A stretch of 64,000 nt of DNA from Erinaceus europaeus (GCF_950295315.1 NW_026647630.1:1-64000), one strand, 5' to 3'; counted from the first letter of the stretch, positions 43,845-55,640 are shown. Notes: a model not told the origin generated them from the letters alone. Program-made: numbers and translations.

Positions 43845-44130
43845 ATTTTTTATTTACTAACCAGAAAAATGCTTATCTCTGGCATATGCCCATGCTGGAT
43901 TTTGACCCTCGGGCATGAAAGTATTCTTACATAACCATTGTGCCCTGCCCACATTCCTTATTTTCTTTCTGTCTTTTCTTTCATTTTAGTATTAGATAAG
44001 ACAGAGAGAAACTGTGAGGGGGAAAGAGAGACAGAAAAGGAGACACCTGCAGCACTGGGGAGCAGGGGCTTGAACCTGGGTTCTGTGTGTACTCAACCTG
44101 GTGTACCACTGGCCTACCCCATACCTTTGT
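43845..44130 (-). mobile_element. Two antisense SINE fragments
   Basis: A second-type copy at about 43845-43955 and an ERI-type copy at about 43955-44130, the latter with 'GCTGCAGGTGTCTCC' and 'CAGGTTCAAGCCCCTGCTCC' on the minus strand. Confidence 0.65.
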
Positions 44131-44336
44131 TTCAAAAGTTATTTATGCACTGAGCAAATAAGATAGAGATAAACATCTATAGAACTCAGGCACAGAAGGA
44201 TCAGAGATGGCACCTGTGAAGTCCCACAGGCTCATCTTGGTCTCCATCACAAGCCACCTTCCTGCTGCAATGTACTGTTTAGTAATGTCTGATCACATTG
44301 GATGAGATGAATACTCCTCCTTAACTGCATTCTCCT

Positions 44337-44545
44337 AGGGGCCACATGATGGCGCACCACTTGAGCGCAGGCTACAATGCACAAGTATCTAGGTTCAAGC
44401 CTCCGGTCTCCACCTGTAGTGGGGAAATTTCACAAGTGGTGAAGCAATGCTGCAGATGCCTGTCTCTCTCCCTCTCTATATCCCCATTTTCTCTGAATTT
44501 CTGGCTGTCTCTATGCAATAAATAAATAAAGATAATTATCTTTAA
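44337..44545 (+). mobile_element. tRNA-derived SINE directly upstream of a B copy
   Basis: 'GGGGCCACATGATGGCGCAC', 'CTAGGTTCAAGCCTCCGGTC' and 'GCTGCAGATGCCTGTCTCTC', with a tail of AAATAAATAAAG. Repeat B follows without a clear spacer. Confidence 0.8.
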
Positions 44546-44815
44546 GCCCCACTTCCCCAGAGCCCCACCTCACTAGGAAAAGAGACAGGCTGTCAATACC
44601 CATATTCAGCAGGGAAGCAATTACAGAAGCCAGTCCTTCCTCCTTCTGCACCCCATAATCACCCTGGGTCCATATTCCCAGAGGGATAAAGAATAGGGAA
44701 GCTATCAGGGGAGGGGTGGGTACACAGAGTTCTGGTGGTGGGAATTGTGTGGAGTTGTACCCCTCTTGTCCTATGGTTTTTGTTAGTGTTTCCTTTTTAT
44801 AAATAAATTTAAAAA
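44546..44815 (+). mobile_element. Repeat B copy, 5'-truncated
   Basis: From 'CCCCACTTCCCCAGAGCCCC' through 'GAAGCAATTACAGAAGCCAG' and 'CCCAGAGGGATAAAGAATAG' to 'GTCCTATGGTTTTTGTTAGT' and an A-rich tail. Confidence 0.87.
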
Positions 44816-44999
44816 ATGTCTTAAATGCACATTCTACTGCATGTCCACAGATGGCAACGATGAGCTCAAGGCCTTCTTTGTAGCCCTTCCCTGCAAATGC
44901 TCTCTCCCATTGAGCCCTCAGTCAATCCTTTTTCTCTGATAGAAAGCCAGCTGACAGCAACCTTTATCCCCCTAAAGGTTTCCTACATTTCAAGGGCTG

Positions 45000-45150
45000 G
45001 AGCAGGGCAGGTGAGATAGCTCAACTTCAGAATGTAGTGCTTTCCTGCCTGAGGTTGTAACTCCATCAGAGGTGCTGTGCCATTGCTCTGTCTTTTGCTG
45101 GTGTAACCCACTCTCCATCGTCCAGAATAATAAAATGCCTCTTATATAAA
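45000..45150 (+). mobile_element. Short SINE, second type, diverged
   Basis: 'GCAGGTGAGATAGCTCAACT' and 'GCCTGAGGTTGTAACTCCAT', with an AATAATAAA tail. Confidence 0.5.
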
Positions 45151-45574
45151 ATAGGAGAGACTTAGCTGTATAGGAAGCATCCAGCTGGTATCAGAGGGAA
45201 GGTACTAAGAAACCCACTTAAAGGTAGGAAGGAGTTCTTCCAAGGGGTGACAGGCACTAGTCTAATTCTGCTTTCAAGTTTCCAAAAGGAGGAGGGGACC
45301 TGGGGTTGCCTGGGGGCAGGGAGGACAAGGCGCCAGTAATAGCCCACACAGCAGGAAAGCTGCAAGGTCATCCCTCAGAGACAGTGGTAAAGCTGCATGC
45401 CTGCAAGAGGGGGACCCCTCTCTCTGCACTGTTAGTTGCCTGCTATCCAGGGTCTCTGAATCTGTGTCCCTGGCACAGTGAGGAGTGTCATGTTCCCTTG
45501 CTTTCTCTGTTTCGGAGTACTGTCCACTTTCCACACTGGATATGGATTCTTCTTTTCTAAAAGTCCTCATGGGA

Positions 45575-46020
45575 GATGAGAGACAGCATACCTAGTACAT
45601 CACACAAGTCACCATTTACAAGTGCCCAGATTGCTAACAGACAAGCATGAGCAATGGAGCAAAGCTGCGTTTCTCTCTCTCCCTCTCTATTGCCACATTT
45701 CCTCTCAATTTCTATTATTTTTTTTTCAAAAAAGGAAATGATGGTCACCAAGAACAGTGATTTGTAGTGCAGGCACCCAGTCCAGAGATAACCCTTATGT
45801 CAAGGGGGAAAAAAAAGATACAAATAATATAATAGGGAAGATAGCATAATGGTTATGCAACAAGAAAAAAAAATACACACCTTTCATGCCTGAGGCTCCA
45901 AAATCCCAGGCTTAATCCTCCACACCACCATAAATCCAAGTTTGAGCAGAGCTGTGGTCTCTGTGTCTCTGTTTCTCCTCCTCCCATTAAAATGAAACAT
46001 ATAACTATAACAAGAAGAAT
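45575..46020 (+). mobile_element. Two SINE copies in series
   Basis: An ERI-type copy at 45575-45815 (CT-rich body, 'CCAGTCCAGAGATAACCC' 3' end) and a second-type copy at 45830-46020 ('AGATAGCATAATGGTTATGC', 'AAGTTTGAGCAGAGCTGTGG'). Confidence 0.65.
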
Positions 46021-46029
46021 AAAGCTACT

Positions 46030-46859
46030 TATGTGGGGACTGTAGCCAGAGATACCAAGCCTGAGAAGTCAACCTCGCAACTCTTCAAATTTGGTGAGAT
46101 CTTTCCTAAACACATGGGTCTACCTATATCCATGCTAGATGGCACATCATTTAACTAACAGATACCAGATTAGGCTAGGGTTTAGGCTACTGGGTAGAGG
46201 TCTACATGTATCATAAGCAAGGGGTAACTATATAACTCCAAGTCAAAGTGCTCGATGATGGTTGAGGTGCCTAAAGAGTGCATTATAAATTCTCTAATTG
46301 ACTGGACTTAGACCAAATTATCTGGGTGGCCAGGCAGAAAGGCCCAAAGAAGACAGATCCCAAAATCTAATTCTGGTTGGGTTCAACAAATTATTCTCAA
46401 TGTGGAAACAACAGAGAGAAAGTCTAAGATCATCAAATAAAGAAAGGACTACAAAAGTTGCATAAGTGCAAGAGAGTGGCCCACTTAACAATGACCCTTT
46501 TGGTCAGTATCACACTACCTCATCATCTGGGGCCCTAGTTAGGGAATTCCACACACAAGATGGGCCTAGACTTCTAATGGATCCCTCTCTCCACCACCAC
46601 TGGTCACTTCCATCAGGAATGTCATTTTGTGGGTCCTCCCAGGACCTTGTCCTCACCATAAAACAGCAATGATAGGGATAGCCCATCCTGCCCTGCCACT
46701 CAAGAAAGACTGGTCCCGAAATAAGTGCAGCCTGCAAGGTTCCCATCTATGACCATAAGCTGTGAGCCAGTAGCGACTTAGAGGTTACACAAGTTCTGGT
46801 CCTAAATATATATAATATATGGACCCTGGGTCAGATGACTGGGGGTAGTTAATTGTATA
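46030..46859 (+). mobile_element. Long-form repeat B, 5' part
   Basis: Contains 'GACTACAAAAGTTGCATAAG', 'CTCATCATCTGGGGCCCTAG', 'GATGGGCCTAGACTTCTAAT' and 'TCACTTCCATCAGGAATGTC', which recur at 56.8 and 62.65 kb and in reverse at 7.6 kb. Two SINEs split it from its 3' part at 47.4-48.2 kb. Confidence 0.65.
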
Positions 46860-46865
46860 CACAGA

Positions 46866-47075
46866 ATTTTTTTAATAATTATTTTTATTTACTTATTGGA
46901 CAGAGACAGCCAGAAATACAGAAGGAAGGAGGAGGCAGAGAGGGAGAGAGACATCTGCAGCCCTGCTTCACCACTTGTGAAACTTTCCCCCTGCAAGTGG
47001 GGACCGGGGTCTCGAATCTGGGTCCTTGCGCACTATAACATGTGCGCTCAACCAGGTGTGCTACCGCCCGGCCCC
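46866..47075 (-). mobile_element. tRNA-derived SINE (first of two stacked insertions)
   Basis: Antisense, from 'GGGGCCGGGCGGTAGCACAC' on the minus strand to an A-rich tail. It lies between the first and second of three copies of CACAGAATTTTTTT. Confidence 0.88.
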
Positions 47076-47080
47076 CACAG

Positions 47081-47368
47081 AATTTTTTTTAATATTTATT
47101 TTTATTTATTTATTCCCTTTTGTTGCCCTTGTTGCTTTATTGTTGTAGTTATTATTGTTGTTGTTGTTGTTGGACAGGACAGAGAGAAATGGAGAGAGAA
47201 GGGGAAGACAGAGAGGAGGAGAGAAAGATAGACACCTGCAGACCTGCTTCACTGCCTGTGAAGCGACTCCCCTGCAGGTGGGGAGCCGGGTTTGAACCGG
47301 GATGCTTATGCTGGTCCTTGTGCTTTGTGCCACCTGCGCTTAACCCGCTGCGCTACAGCCCGATTCCC
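47081..47368 (-). mobile_element. tRNA-derived SINE (second of two stacked insertions)
   Basis: Antisense near-full-length copy, from 'GGAATCGGGCTGTAGCGCAG' to an AAATAAAT tail, lying between the second and third copies of CACAGAATTTTTTTT. Confidence 0.9.
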
Positions 47369-47384
47369 CACAGAATTTTTTTTA

Positions 47385-48185
47385 AGGACAGGAGCTACTC
47401 ACTTCCCTAATCCAACTTACTAACCCTTTTCTCTACTCTGACACCATCCTTTCAGACAATATTCTTATCCAGCTTCAGGCTAGCTATCAAACTCAAGCAA
47501 AACTGCCATAGGTATGTGCCCCCACAAACATGCCTAAAATGGATTTCCTGGCTGTCTTCTACCTTAAGGTCCCTAATCTCATCTGCTCTAAGCCTACTTT
47601 TTGGTTCCTGGTCATTAACCAATTTGTTTCAACTTAGGTCTTGCCATCCATCATCCAAACGCTAAATTACAGGACACCATTCTGACTTCTCTGGGCAGAC
47701 AACCTCACCAAGGTGTCCTGGACCCTCCCATCTTCAGAGCTCTGGCCCACTAGGGAAAGACAGAAACAGGCTGGGGGTATGGATCAATCTACCAATGCCC
47801 ATGTTCAGCGGAGAAGCAGTTACAGAAGCCAAAAAATTACCTTGATCCATACTCCCATCAGGGGAGAAGTGATAGGATGAAGATAAGAGGGCTCTGAGTT
47901 CTAGCTCCATCAGCACCCAGAGAGAGAAGGAAAAGGAGAGGAACATATGGAGGGAGTAATGTTTCCATGAGTGGTGTGGAGGGGAAGAGAGGATGGGATC
48001 AGGAAAAAGAAGGGGGGATTATATATAAATGTAGACATATAGCTGTAAAGATGATGGTTGGCCCACATCTACAAACTTAGGGGAACAGTGGTGGCTTGTG
48101 GTGAGGAGACTGAAGATTCAGAACTCTGGTGGTGGGAATGGTGTGGATTTAAACCCCTGCTGACATGTAATTTTGTAAAATAAAA
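47385..48185 (+). mobile_element. Long-form repeat B, 3' part
   Basis: Includes 'GGATTTCCTGGCTGTCTTCT', 'TGGGCAGACAACCTCACCAA', 'GTATGGATCAATCTACCAAT' and 'GAGAAGCAGTTACAGAAGCC', then a lengthened purine-rich 3' segment before 'GAACTCTGGTGGTGGGAATG'. That 3' segment is about 150 bases longer than in other B copies. Confidence 0.75.
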
Positions 48186-48189
48186 CAAA

Positions 48190-50049
48190 ATTTAAAGAAA
48201 GCCTTCATGTTTACATTTTCTCCATCATGTTCTCTAATCAGTACATAAAATAAAAGACCAATTAAACATACAACCTTAAGAAGCAGAAAGAGAACAAATT
48301 GTTTATTGTGAGGATTTCCAGACAGTTGAGAATTTATTTCTAATTTTTCCTGTTTCCTGGGATTCAGTCTCATACACATCCTAAGCAGTTCTGTCACATG
48401 ATTCTGGATCTTAATCCACAGTTGCCTGTGCTCTCCTAACTTTGTCCATCAGCACATTCTGATCTTCTGCCAGGTCTTCCTTCAGCATCCTAACAGGAAC
48501 TTCAGACTCAGTGGTCAGCACACTGTACACATCAGGGCCCACTGCACACACCTGCCTTTTTCCCTGGTGCCAGAGAGAGATGCATGATCCTTCAAGTTCC
48601 ACATCAAAGCTTCAGTGATCTCATGTCCCTGTGCTGACAAGCAAGTGATACAGGAAAAATCCTCACCGCTCCAAGGTGAGCATAGGAATCTTCCAGTCAC
48701 ACCTTCATTTCCAGGCCCATTTCCTTTGGTGTCCTGGCTGGGTCCTCCATTGTTGGATCATAACCCAGGTGTAATCTCAACCTGGTCTCTGCACTTGGAG
48801 GCAAGGAGACACTGAAGGGAAATGCAGACCACTCCACAGTGGCAGGAGGCAGCTTGCAGACAGGCCTTGGGTGGGTTGCTTCCATCTCAGCAGTGCAGGA
48901 GACCATCTTTACTATGTCCCAATGCTCTGTGTTCATTCCTAAGGTATACCATGGCATAGGAGCATAGGGGGGATGGAGGGCCCATGGTGCCTGTCCCAGC
49001 ACCCACTCTCTTTGAATAGCCTTTCCTGGACATTCATCATGGAGCTGGCTGATGACTTCATCTATTCCATCTCACTAGACAGGGACAGCTGCATCAGACC
49101 ACCACCAGAATCCACAGAGGCCTGTAGGGAGAATGGGCACTGGGAGTCTCTGAGAAATATCAGAATGGGGAAGTGACGATGATGGCTCCAGGACTGCATG
49201 AAGGTTTGGTTGCAGACCTCAGAATGAGGAAATGATCATTGTAGCCTAGTAGTTCCAGGCAAAACAAGATACAACTAAGGAACAACTACAGAACCCTATT
49301 CCTCCCTGAGTTATCAACCTGACCACCCACCTTTCCCACACGTGGTAAACCTCTACTCCCCAGGTATAAAGCCTGCAGGCCACTGAGAGACGGTACCTGT
49401 AGGATTACCTCATACACACCTGATGAGGTCCTTAGGAAGCAGTTTCTAGCAAGTTACATATTGTGCAGGTTAGGGGTGGTGGAGTAATAGAGACACCATG
49501 ACTTCCTATGATACAACTGCAGTGAATGGTCTGAACTCAACTCTTCCCCAGATTTGGGTCTTGGCTCCATTCCCAGAGAGTGGGGGAGACTTTGTTGTCT
49601 ATTTGTGTGCAGTTATGTTGTCAGCACCACAGAGAGGCTCTGAGCATGCCTGATGCAAGGGGCCTGAATACTAGAGTCTTGAGAAAGTGACCTCACTCCA
49701 CTGGTAACTGGCATCAACAGAACTGAGAGTTCTGGAAGCCCACCACCCAAATTCTAGAGACAAGAGCCAATCCAGCTCACTTCCATGGAGACTTTTGAAT
49801 GAAGAAGATGGTCACTAGATGTGTCCCAACATTGGGAAGGTTTGGCTGCACAGTTCTAAGAGTGAGCAACTTTTCTGTCAGCATTGGCATTGTCTCCATT
49901 CTCAGCTCTTATATCCTGAGTTATTTGGCATGAGGTACCCTGAGGAAACACAAGAGCTGTGTGAGGTGCATGAATCCAGGTTACACTGTGATCCCTTCTA
50001 GGGCAGTCACACTCATGGTGCACGTGCATGTGTGTGTGTGTGTGTGCGT

Positions 50050-50090
<41 letters not shown>

Positions 50091-51276
50091 CATTGTTGGG
50101 GGCAGAGAGGTGCAGTGGATATATCGGACAAGATACTGGCCCTTTCTGAGCAGGAGCAGGTTATTATCTTCTAGAACCCGGAGGCTGCCATGTTCAATCC
50201 CAGATGGAGATGCAGGATAGAAGGTGAGTTCTGGGGCCCAAGATCTTCTGCCCCATATTAAACACAACCCTTGAGTTGGCATCTCATCCCTTCCCTAACC
50301 ACAGTGCTAGACCAACATTCCTGAGCCTACTCTGGGGAGCAGAATTGTGCTGATTTCCCCAAAGCAATCCTTAAGAAGGTCTCAGGTCTTCTGGATACCG
50401 GGCACTGAATGCAGAGCTCAACACGTAAATAGCTTTATTCTTCTTGTTATATTTATAGGTTTTACTTTAATGTGAGGAAGAGAAACAGAGAGAGGACAGA
50501 GACAGAGACCAAAGCTCTGCTCAGACTTTGACATATGGTGATGTAAACTCTGTGTCATCCTGCTCTTCAGCAAGCAGTCACTGTGACCAGCATTTCTGAG
50601 CATGAAGTTGCTCTCCCTTCTTCCTCCCTTTCCTGACATCTATCCTAATTATCTGTCCCCTTTGTCCTTGTCTACCTGCCCCAGTGACAGTGATCTGTAA
50701 TGTGCACTAGCAGGGAAGGGATCCCGAATACACCACACTCTCCATGTGACTGATGAATTAACAACCAGCACCTGCTCTGAGCGCCGAGCTATCTTGACCC
50801 CATTGGAGGGAAAGAGAACAAGTCCACACACCAACTGCTTGTCTCAAGCCTGGAACCATATTACTTGCTATGGGTGCAATTAACCTTAAAACGAGGTTTC
50901 CCAATGTGGTGGAAAGAATAAATGTGAGAGAAGTAACCTTGGAGCTTTTCTCTCCATAACTAGGGGCTGGGGGCATCCATTGTGTGGATGGCTGACCTTC
51001 TATATTTCAGACTTGGAGGGGAGGTACTCCCTGGAAAGGGGACAGTTGTGGTGGGGCTATACAGTGGGGAGCTCAGTACTGTGTGATTGAGGCAGTGGGC
51101 TCTATGAGGAGCACTGACCTCGTGTGAGTTCCTAGGACTATGAAAGTGCCAGAGACCAAGGCAGGGAGAGGAGACGGCGGGTGCATGGGGCAGCCAGCAG
51201 TCCCTACTCATTGGTCTTTCTGAATTCCTGCACCCAAAGAGGGGTTAGAAGAAAAGTGAATCAAGACTCCCTCAAA
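48190..51276. other. Unassigned DNA with weak minus-strand frames and a (TG)n run
   Basis: Minus-strand frames at 48411-48602, 48515-48700 and 48697-49002 are short, overlap in different frames and contain a YDPTMED string. No complete domain, exon chain or repeat identity can be supported. The rest shows no gene. Confidence 0.45.
50029..50091. repeat. (TG)n / (TGCG)n microsatellite
   Basis: TG repeats interrupted by GCGTG units. Confidence 0.95.
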
Positions 51277-51855
51277 TGTGGACAGTGACTGACTGTCCCA
51301 GCTTGCTGCACTCAAGGTCTGGGTGAGGAATGGGGTAAGAAATGGGTCCAGTCCATACTTCTCCCCATTTCAAATAGTAGGTCCTGAAAAGGGGAAAAGG
51401 GAGAGAAAGTTCCTGTCCATGGATCTGATGCAAAATTTGTTTGAAAGCATTACAAAGAAACACGTGAATGGAATGCGAATTACAAATCCTCCTTTATTAA
51501 GTTCTGAGGTAGAATCTGTGCAAAGTTGAAATTCAAAAGATATAGCTCAGGGACAGATTCTCCCAAGGGCCTTGGAATGCATACAGAAGGCCTTTCCCTG
51601 CATAGGTTCTTCTTCTCTTACACCCCACATATGTCACACCTGGGCCAGCTTCTTGTGGGCCTGCTGAGACCACCAGACAGGTATGGTAACGTTACTGAAA
51701 CTCCTCCCACTACATGCAGTGCAATGCACCTTTCTTGTGTTCCCTGTCATGTAATTGTGCATTGTCCTCATATCCCAATCCTTTGCATGTTCAAACTCAG
51801 CGAAAACAGTGTCTATGCTCTCCAGGATCTCATGTATCTGTGCTGTCCCTCAACA
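51277..51855 (-). mobile_element. 3' LTR of the provirus (579 bp)
   Basis: On the minus strand it begins TGTTGAGGGACAG and ends CACTGTCCACA, giving TG...CA ends. An AATAAA lies at plus positions 51493-51498 (as TTTATT). A purine tract abuts its 5' end. The opposite LTR is missing, so insertion age cannot be estimated from LTR divergence. Confidence 0.82.
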
Positions 51856-51867
51856 TTCTCCCCCTCT
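51856..51867 (-). promoter_or_regulatory. Polypurine tract of the provirus
   Basis: AGAGGGGGAGAA on the minus strand directly precedes the LTR's TGTTG start. This is where plus-strand priming would occur in a retrovirus, and it fixes the LTR boundary. Confidence 0.8.
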
Positions 51868-51869
51868 AG

Positions 51870-52100
51870 GAGTGTGGACCCTAAATTATTTTGGGGTGCT
51901 GAAGGAGGGAGTTTCGAGCTTCTGTAACTGCTTCACGCTGGCTAGGGGCACGTCGCCTGGTCGATCCACACTCCTAGACATGCTTGTTCTGTCCCTAACC
52001 CAACCCTATCAGGGTGAGGTCCTAGAGAGGTGATTCTTTGTAACAGGCTGAAGCATTGTCTGGGATTCTGATAAAATGGAGTCAACATGATGAAACATCA
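51870..52100 (-). other. Segment of the provirus 3' end homologous to repeat B
   Basis: On the minus strand 'GAGTGTGGATCGACCAGGC', 'GAAGCAGTTACAGAAGC' and 'GGGTCCACACTCCTAGAG' align in order with B's 'GAGTATGGACCGACCAGTC', 'GAAGCAATTACAGAAGCC' and 'GGGTCCATGCTCCCAGAG', ending at the purine tract in both. By eye about 70% identity over about 200 bases. Confidence 0.7.
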
Positions 52101-53779
52101 TCTGGAAGATGAGGGCCACAAGGTGGGAGTGGCATGGGCTAGGAGGTTAAAAAAACAAGGGCGGAAACAGAAGAAGAGTATGATCAGTATTAATGGACAA
52201 AGTGCAACAAATTCTAGGCCCACACAGACATTAAGAAGAACAATAGCCATTCAGGTATCTGGAATTGCCTGATCACCACTCATGGCTTGTACCTGTGACA
52301 ACTGGGAATTCCATAAACACTATTATAAAATGCTAACTTAAGAAATATTACTAGCAAGACATTCTATTCCTTATGCCCCCCCTCCCTTTTTCTTAAAATT
52401 ATATACCCACTATAAAATACAAAAGGGAGAAATAAGTTAAGCATTTGGAAAGAGAGAGGAACAAAGTGGTGTAGCAGATGCTGGTACTACTTGAGGGGCT
52501 GCTGATGCAGGCTGTGCTGGCATTAATCCCCCAGTAAGGCAAAAGGGGTCTGGATGAGAGAGGAGGTGATCTGAGCAGTATCTCCTATGTCTCTCCCTCA
52601 GCAATCATTCAAAGGACCATTAGAGTCCGCGGTACTGTGCTGTGACCTCTGGAGCTCATGACGACAGCAGTAATCACACTTGCATTCTAGGAAACAAGAC
52701 CAGAGTATTTTTTTCTCTCACCAAATATCTCCTTCATGTAAATGGGTCCAGTGGAGTCCAGGGTCTGAATCCTAGTAAGTAGTGTGTTGATCACAATGAG
52801 TGCAAATCAGATCAGCTGGGTCTGGCTGGCTACTGGGGCTCCATCTTCCAATGCAACTCATGGCTTCTGCTGGCTGGAAGCCATGCATACCCTCATCTTG
52901 TATTCCTATTGAAGGTGCAACGAAAAAGGTTAGATGACCATACCAGTGAAAGACAGACCTAGCACAGCAACAGACAATGTGTCCAGATTAGGAGGAAGTG
53001 GCAACTCCCTTCTACATCTACCTTGGACCCAGGTAAAACTTAGAGTGCACTGTCCATCCAGCCAGGTGGTAACCATGACCACGTTCATTCCACACAGCTC
53101 TCCGTTCCATTCGGTGCTGGCCCAATGCCTGGTCTGCTACACCAATCAGTAGTGAATCAATCTGATGCATTTAGCACAACAATATGCTTGCAAACATAAG
53201 GTGGTAACCACCCTAACTCTCTCATTAAATTGTCTCACTTTGGAAACCATTGGGCAGACTGCTCTTAATAGTGCACAGGCTGCTGACTAAGAATGTCTGT
53301 CAAAGGAGTCATCCAAAGGTATGGATCTCAGACTAAAGCTCCCAGCTGCATGGCAGCTCTTATGAGGCTGATTTAGGGGTCCCTTTTTTCATGGGATCAT
53401 GACTAGAGTTAGCATAAATGTGTCTCATAGATAGTCTGAGATACAGAGAATGGCTTCCCATGGTCTTCAGAATCCCACGAGAACAAAATACCCAGCCACT
53501 GGGACCCATCCCAACAGAGCAGATGTGAAAAGTGAGACTAATCACCAAGATCAATAGAGATCAATGCTAGAAGACATCCCCACAGTAAAGCAAAGAAGGG
53601 AATAGAGGAGCAACCCAGGATTTAAAGCACTAGTGGCAATACAGTGTCAGTACTCATATAGTCTTTGTCTTATCTTATTTAAAGAAAAAAAAAGTCCTTC
53701 CAGGGGTTCTATAGTGTATTAAGTCATATTTGTAGGACATTGAGTGGAGACTGTCCTAGCTGATGTCTCAGGAGCAGCT
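52101..53779 (-). pseudogene. Env-position region of the provirus, not recognisable
   Basis: This lies between integrase and the 3' LTR, where env belongs. I can find no conserved surface or transmembrane motif. A second purine-rich string (AAAAGGGAGGGGGG on the minus strand) lies near 52378-52394. The 64-codon minus frame at 53360-53554 starts with a hydrophobic stretch, but that is not enough to call it. Confidence 0.4.
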
Positions 53780-55380
53780 TGTGTGCAAATAGGAGGCAGC
53801 TTCACTCTGGAGATGTGGATCCAGTTGTCGATCCCCAGGACATTCACTGCAGTGGAGGTAGAAAGAATCACTGTGAAAGGATCTTGCCACTTGGGAGTTC
53901 AACGATATTTTTCCTTTTAAGGATGTCCTTTAGGCCAGAACTTGATCAAAGCCTGTTGGCCAAGATGAACAATTAGAGAACCAGGATCTTTCCCTTCTTG
54001 AGGTACTTTTCCCCATTTGTGCAAGAGGCACTGGAGCTCTGTTTAGTCATTGCTACTGTTTCAGGGTCTACTATCAAATCTATATTCAAGAATGCCCTAC
54101 CATAAACCATCTCAAATGGGCTACAAGTCATCCTTAGGTGAGGCAAATTATGAATCCTAAGAAGAGATACAGGTAGTCAAGCAAGCCATTTACCCTGTGT
54201 CTCCTGGCGTAACTTAGCCAGATGGGGTTTTAAAGTCCTATTCTTGCTTTCTACTTTGCCTGATGACTGTCACTGCCACCCTATATGTAAATAGTATTTA
54301 ATTCCTATGGCTTTGGCTACTCCCTGAGTGACCTGGGCTGTAATGATGGACAACTGTCATCTGTAACCTCCCAGGAAATCCAGAACTAAGAACAATTCCT
54401 TTTAGGGAGTCAAGCAGTGGCACAGTGGGTTAAGCTCACATGGCGCAAAGCACAAGGACCAGCGTAAGGATCCCGGTTCTAGCCCCCAGCTCCCCACCTG
54501 CAGGGGAGTCGCTTCACAAGCTGTAAAGCCGGTCTGCAAGTGTCTTTCTCTCCCCATCTCTGTCTTCCCCTCCTCTCTCCACTTCTCTCTGTCCTATCCA
54601 ACAAAAACGACATCAATAACAAGTAACAATGTTAAACAAGGGCAATGATAGGGAAATAAAAATTTTTTAAAAATTCAAAAATTTTAAAAATTAAAAAAAA
54701 GAAAAATATCTTTTAATAAAACCGTGGCAACTTTAGTTGCCCTCTCTTTCCAGGCTAGGAAAGCTTGGACCTGTTCCATGCAAGTGTCTACTAATACCAA
54801 TAGAACTTTGTACCCCCTCCTCAGGGAGACATATGGACAAAGTCCAGTTGACAATCTACCTCAGGATCTGCTCCCTTTCTCTGAACTGGCTTTACTAGAT
54901 TAAGTTTAAGGCCTCCAGAGGTACTATAAGAAAAAGTGGGGTATGCCTGGAAAACTTGCCGGACCAAGAGAAGTTGGTCCAGGGCCTGTGAACAAGTGCT
55001 GAGAGGCCATAAGAATGACTTTTCCCCCTAATGGAATAAATCATGCATGTGTTTGATTATCTTCCACTAATTGATTAGCTTTGGGAAGAAAATATTGATC
55101 ATTTACCAAGCACCATCCAGCAACTCTGGTTCCTCCATTTTCTTGAGCCCAACCATCATTTTCTGTGAAATACTGAGGCTGAGTATCTAGATTTAGGCTA
55201 GGAATTAAATCTAGTGCCAAAGGTAGAGTCCTAGTGGCTGCCTGCTTGGTCTCTGAACCTTCTCTGTGATTTCCATTACAGACCACACTTACACCATTTT
55301 GATGGTGTCCCCAGCAGTGTGTGATAGGTACTTTCTGGGGTAAGTGGACTATATGTAGTAATTTTAAAATCTCCTCATCA
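53780..55380 (-). pseudogene. Retroviral integrase remnant
   Basis: Pieces seen on the minus strand in order are VLLVLVDT (core, near 54840-54800), a QSSGKVESKNRTLK string near 54270-54230, PFEMVYGRAFLNIDLIVDP near 54120-54065, and a C-terminal IDNWIHISRVKLPP near 53835-53795. These match the order in gammaretrovirus integrases. A SINE at 54405-54705 splits the core and stops are present. Confidence 0.82.
54405..54705 (+). mobile_element. tRNA-derived SINE inserted in the integrase remnant
   Basis: Near-full-length sense copy from 'GGGAGTCAAGCAGTGGCACA' through 'GATCCCGGTTCTAGCCCCC' and 'GTCCTATCCAACAAAAACGA' to a long A-rich tail. Related short sequences CCTTTTAG and TCTTTTAA flank it as a possible target duplication. 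Confidence 0.9.
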
Positions 55381-55383
55381 TAT

Positions 55384-55640
55384 TTAATCAGAATATTTCC
55401 CTGTCAGCCTTCTAAATTCTTTCCATATAGCTGTGGAGGTATGACTAGCATAAAGGAATAGTTCGGGGTCAGTATATATGTTTAGGCAACAGTCCTCTCC
55501 TGGGCTAAGTGCCCTATTTAATGCTATAAGCTCAGCCTTCTGGGTTGAGGTTCCAAGAGGACCTGAGTATAAGTTCAGTTGAGGAAACCATAGCCTTCCT
55601 TTCACCACTGACTATGTAGCTACTGCAATCTGTGAACCAT
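55384..55640 (-). pseudogene. Retroviral RNase H remnant
   Basis: A 74-codon open stretch contains GTSTQKAELIALNRAL and NIYTDPE, matching the conserved KAELIAL and (V/I)YTD catalytic motifs of gammaretroviral RNase H. It continues directly from the connection segment and into integrase with breaks. Confidence 0.88.

Noticed and set aside
50029..50091. Open frames through TG repeats (also at 28588-28641)
   Set aside because: They encode only Val-Cys or Thr-His runs produced by the dinucleotide repeat.
52101..53779. A named env gene in the provirus
   Set aside because: Position fits, but no recognisable surface or transmembrane motif was found, so only the location is reported.
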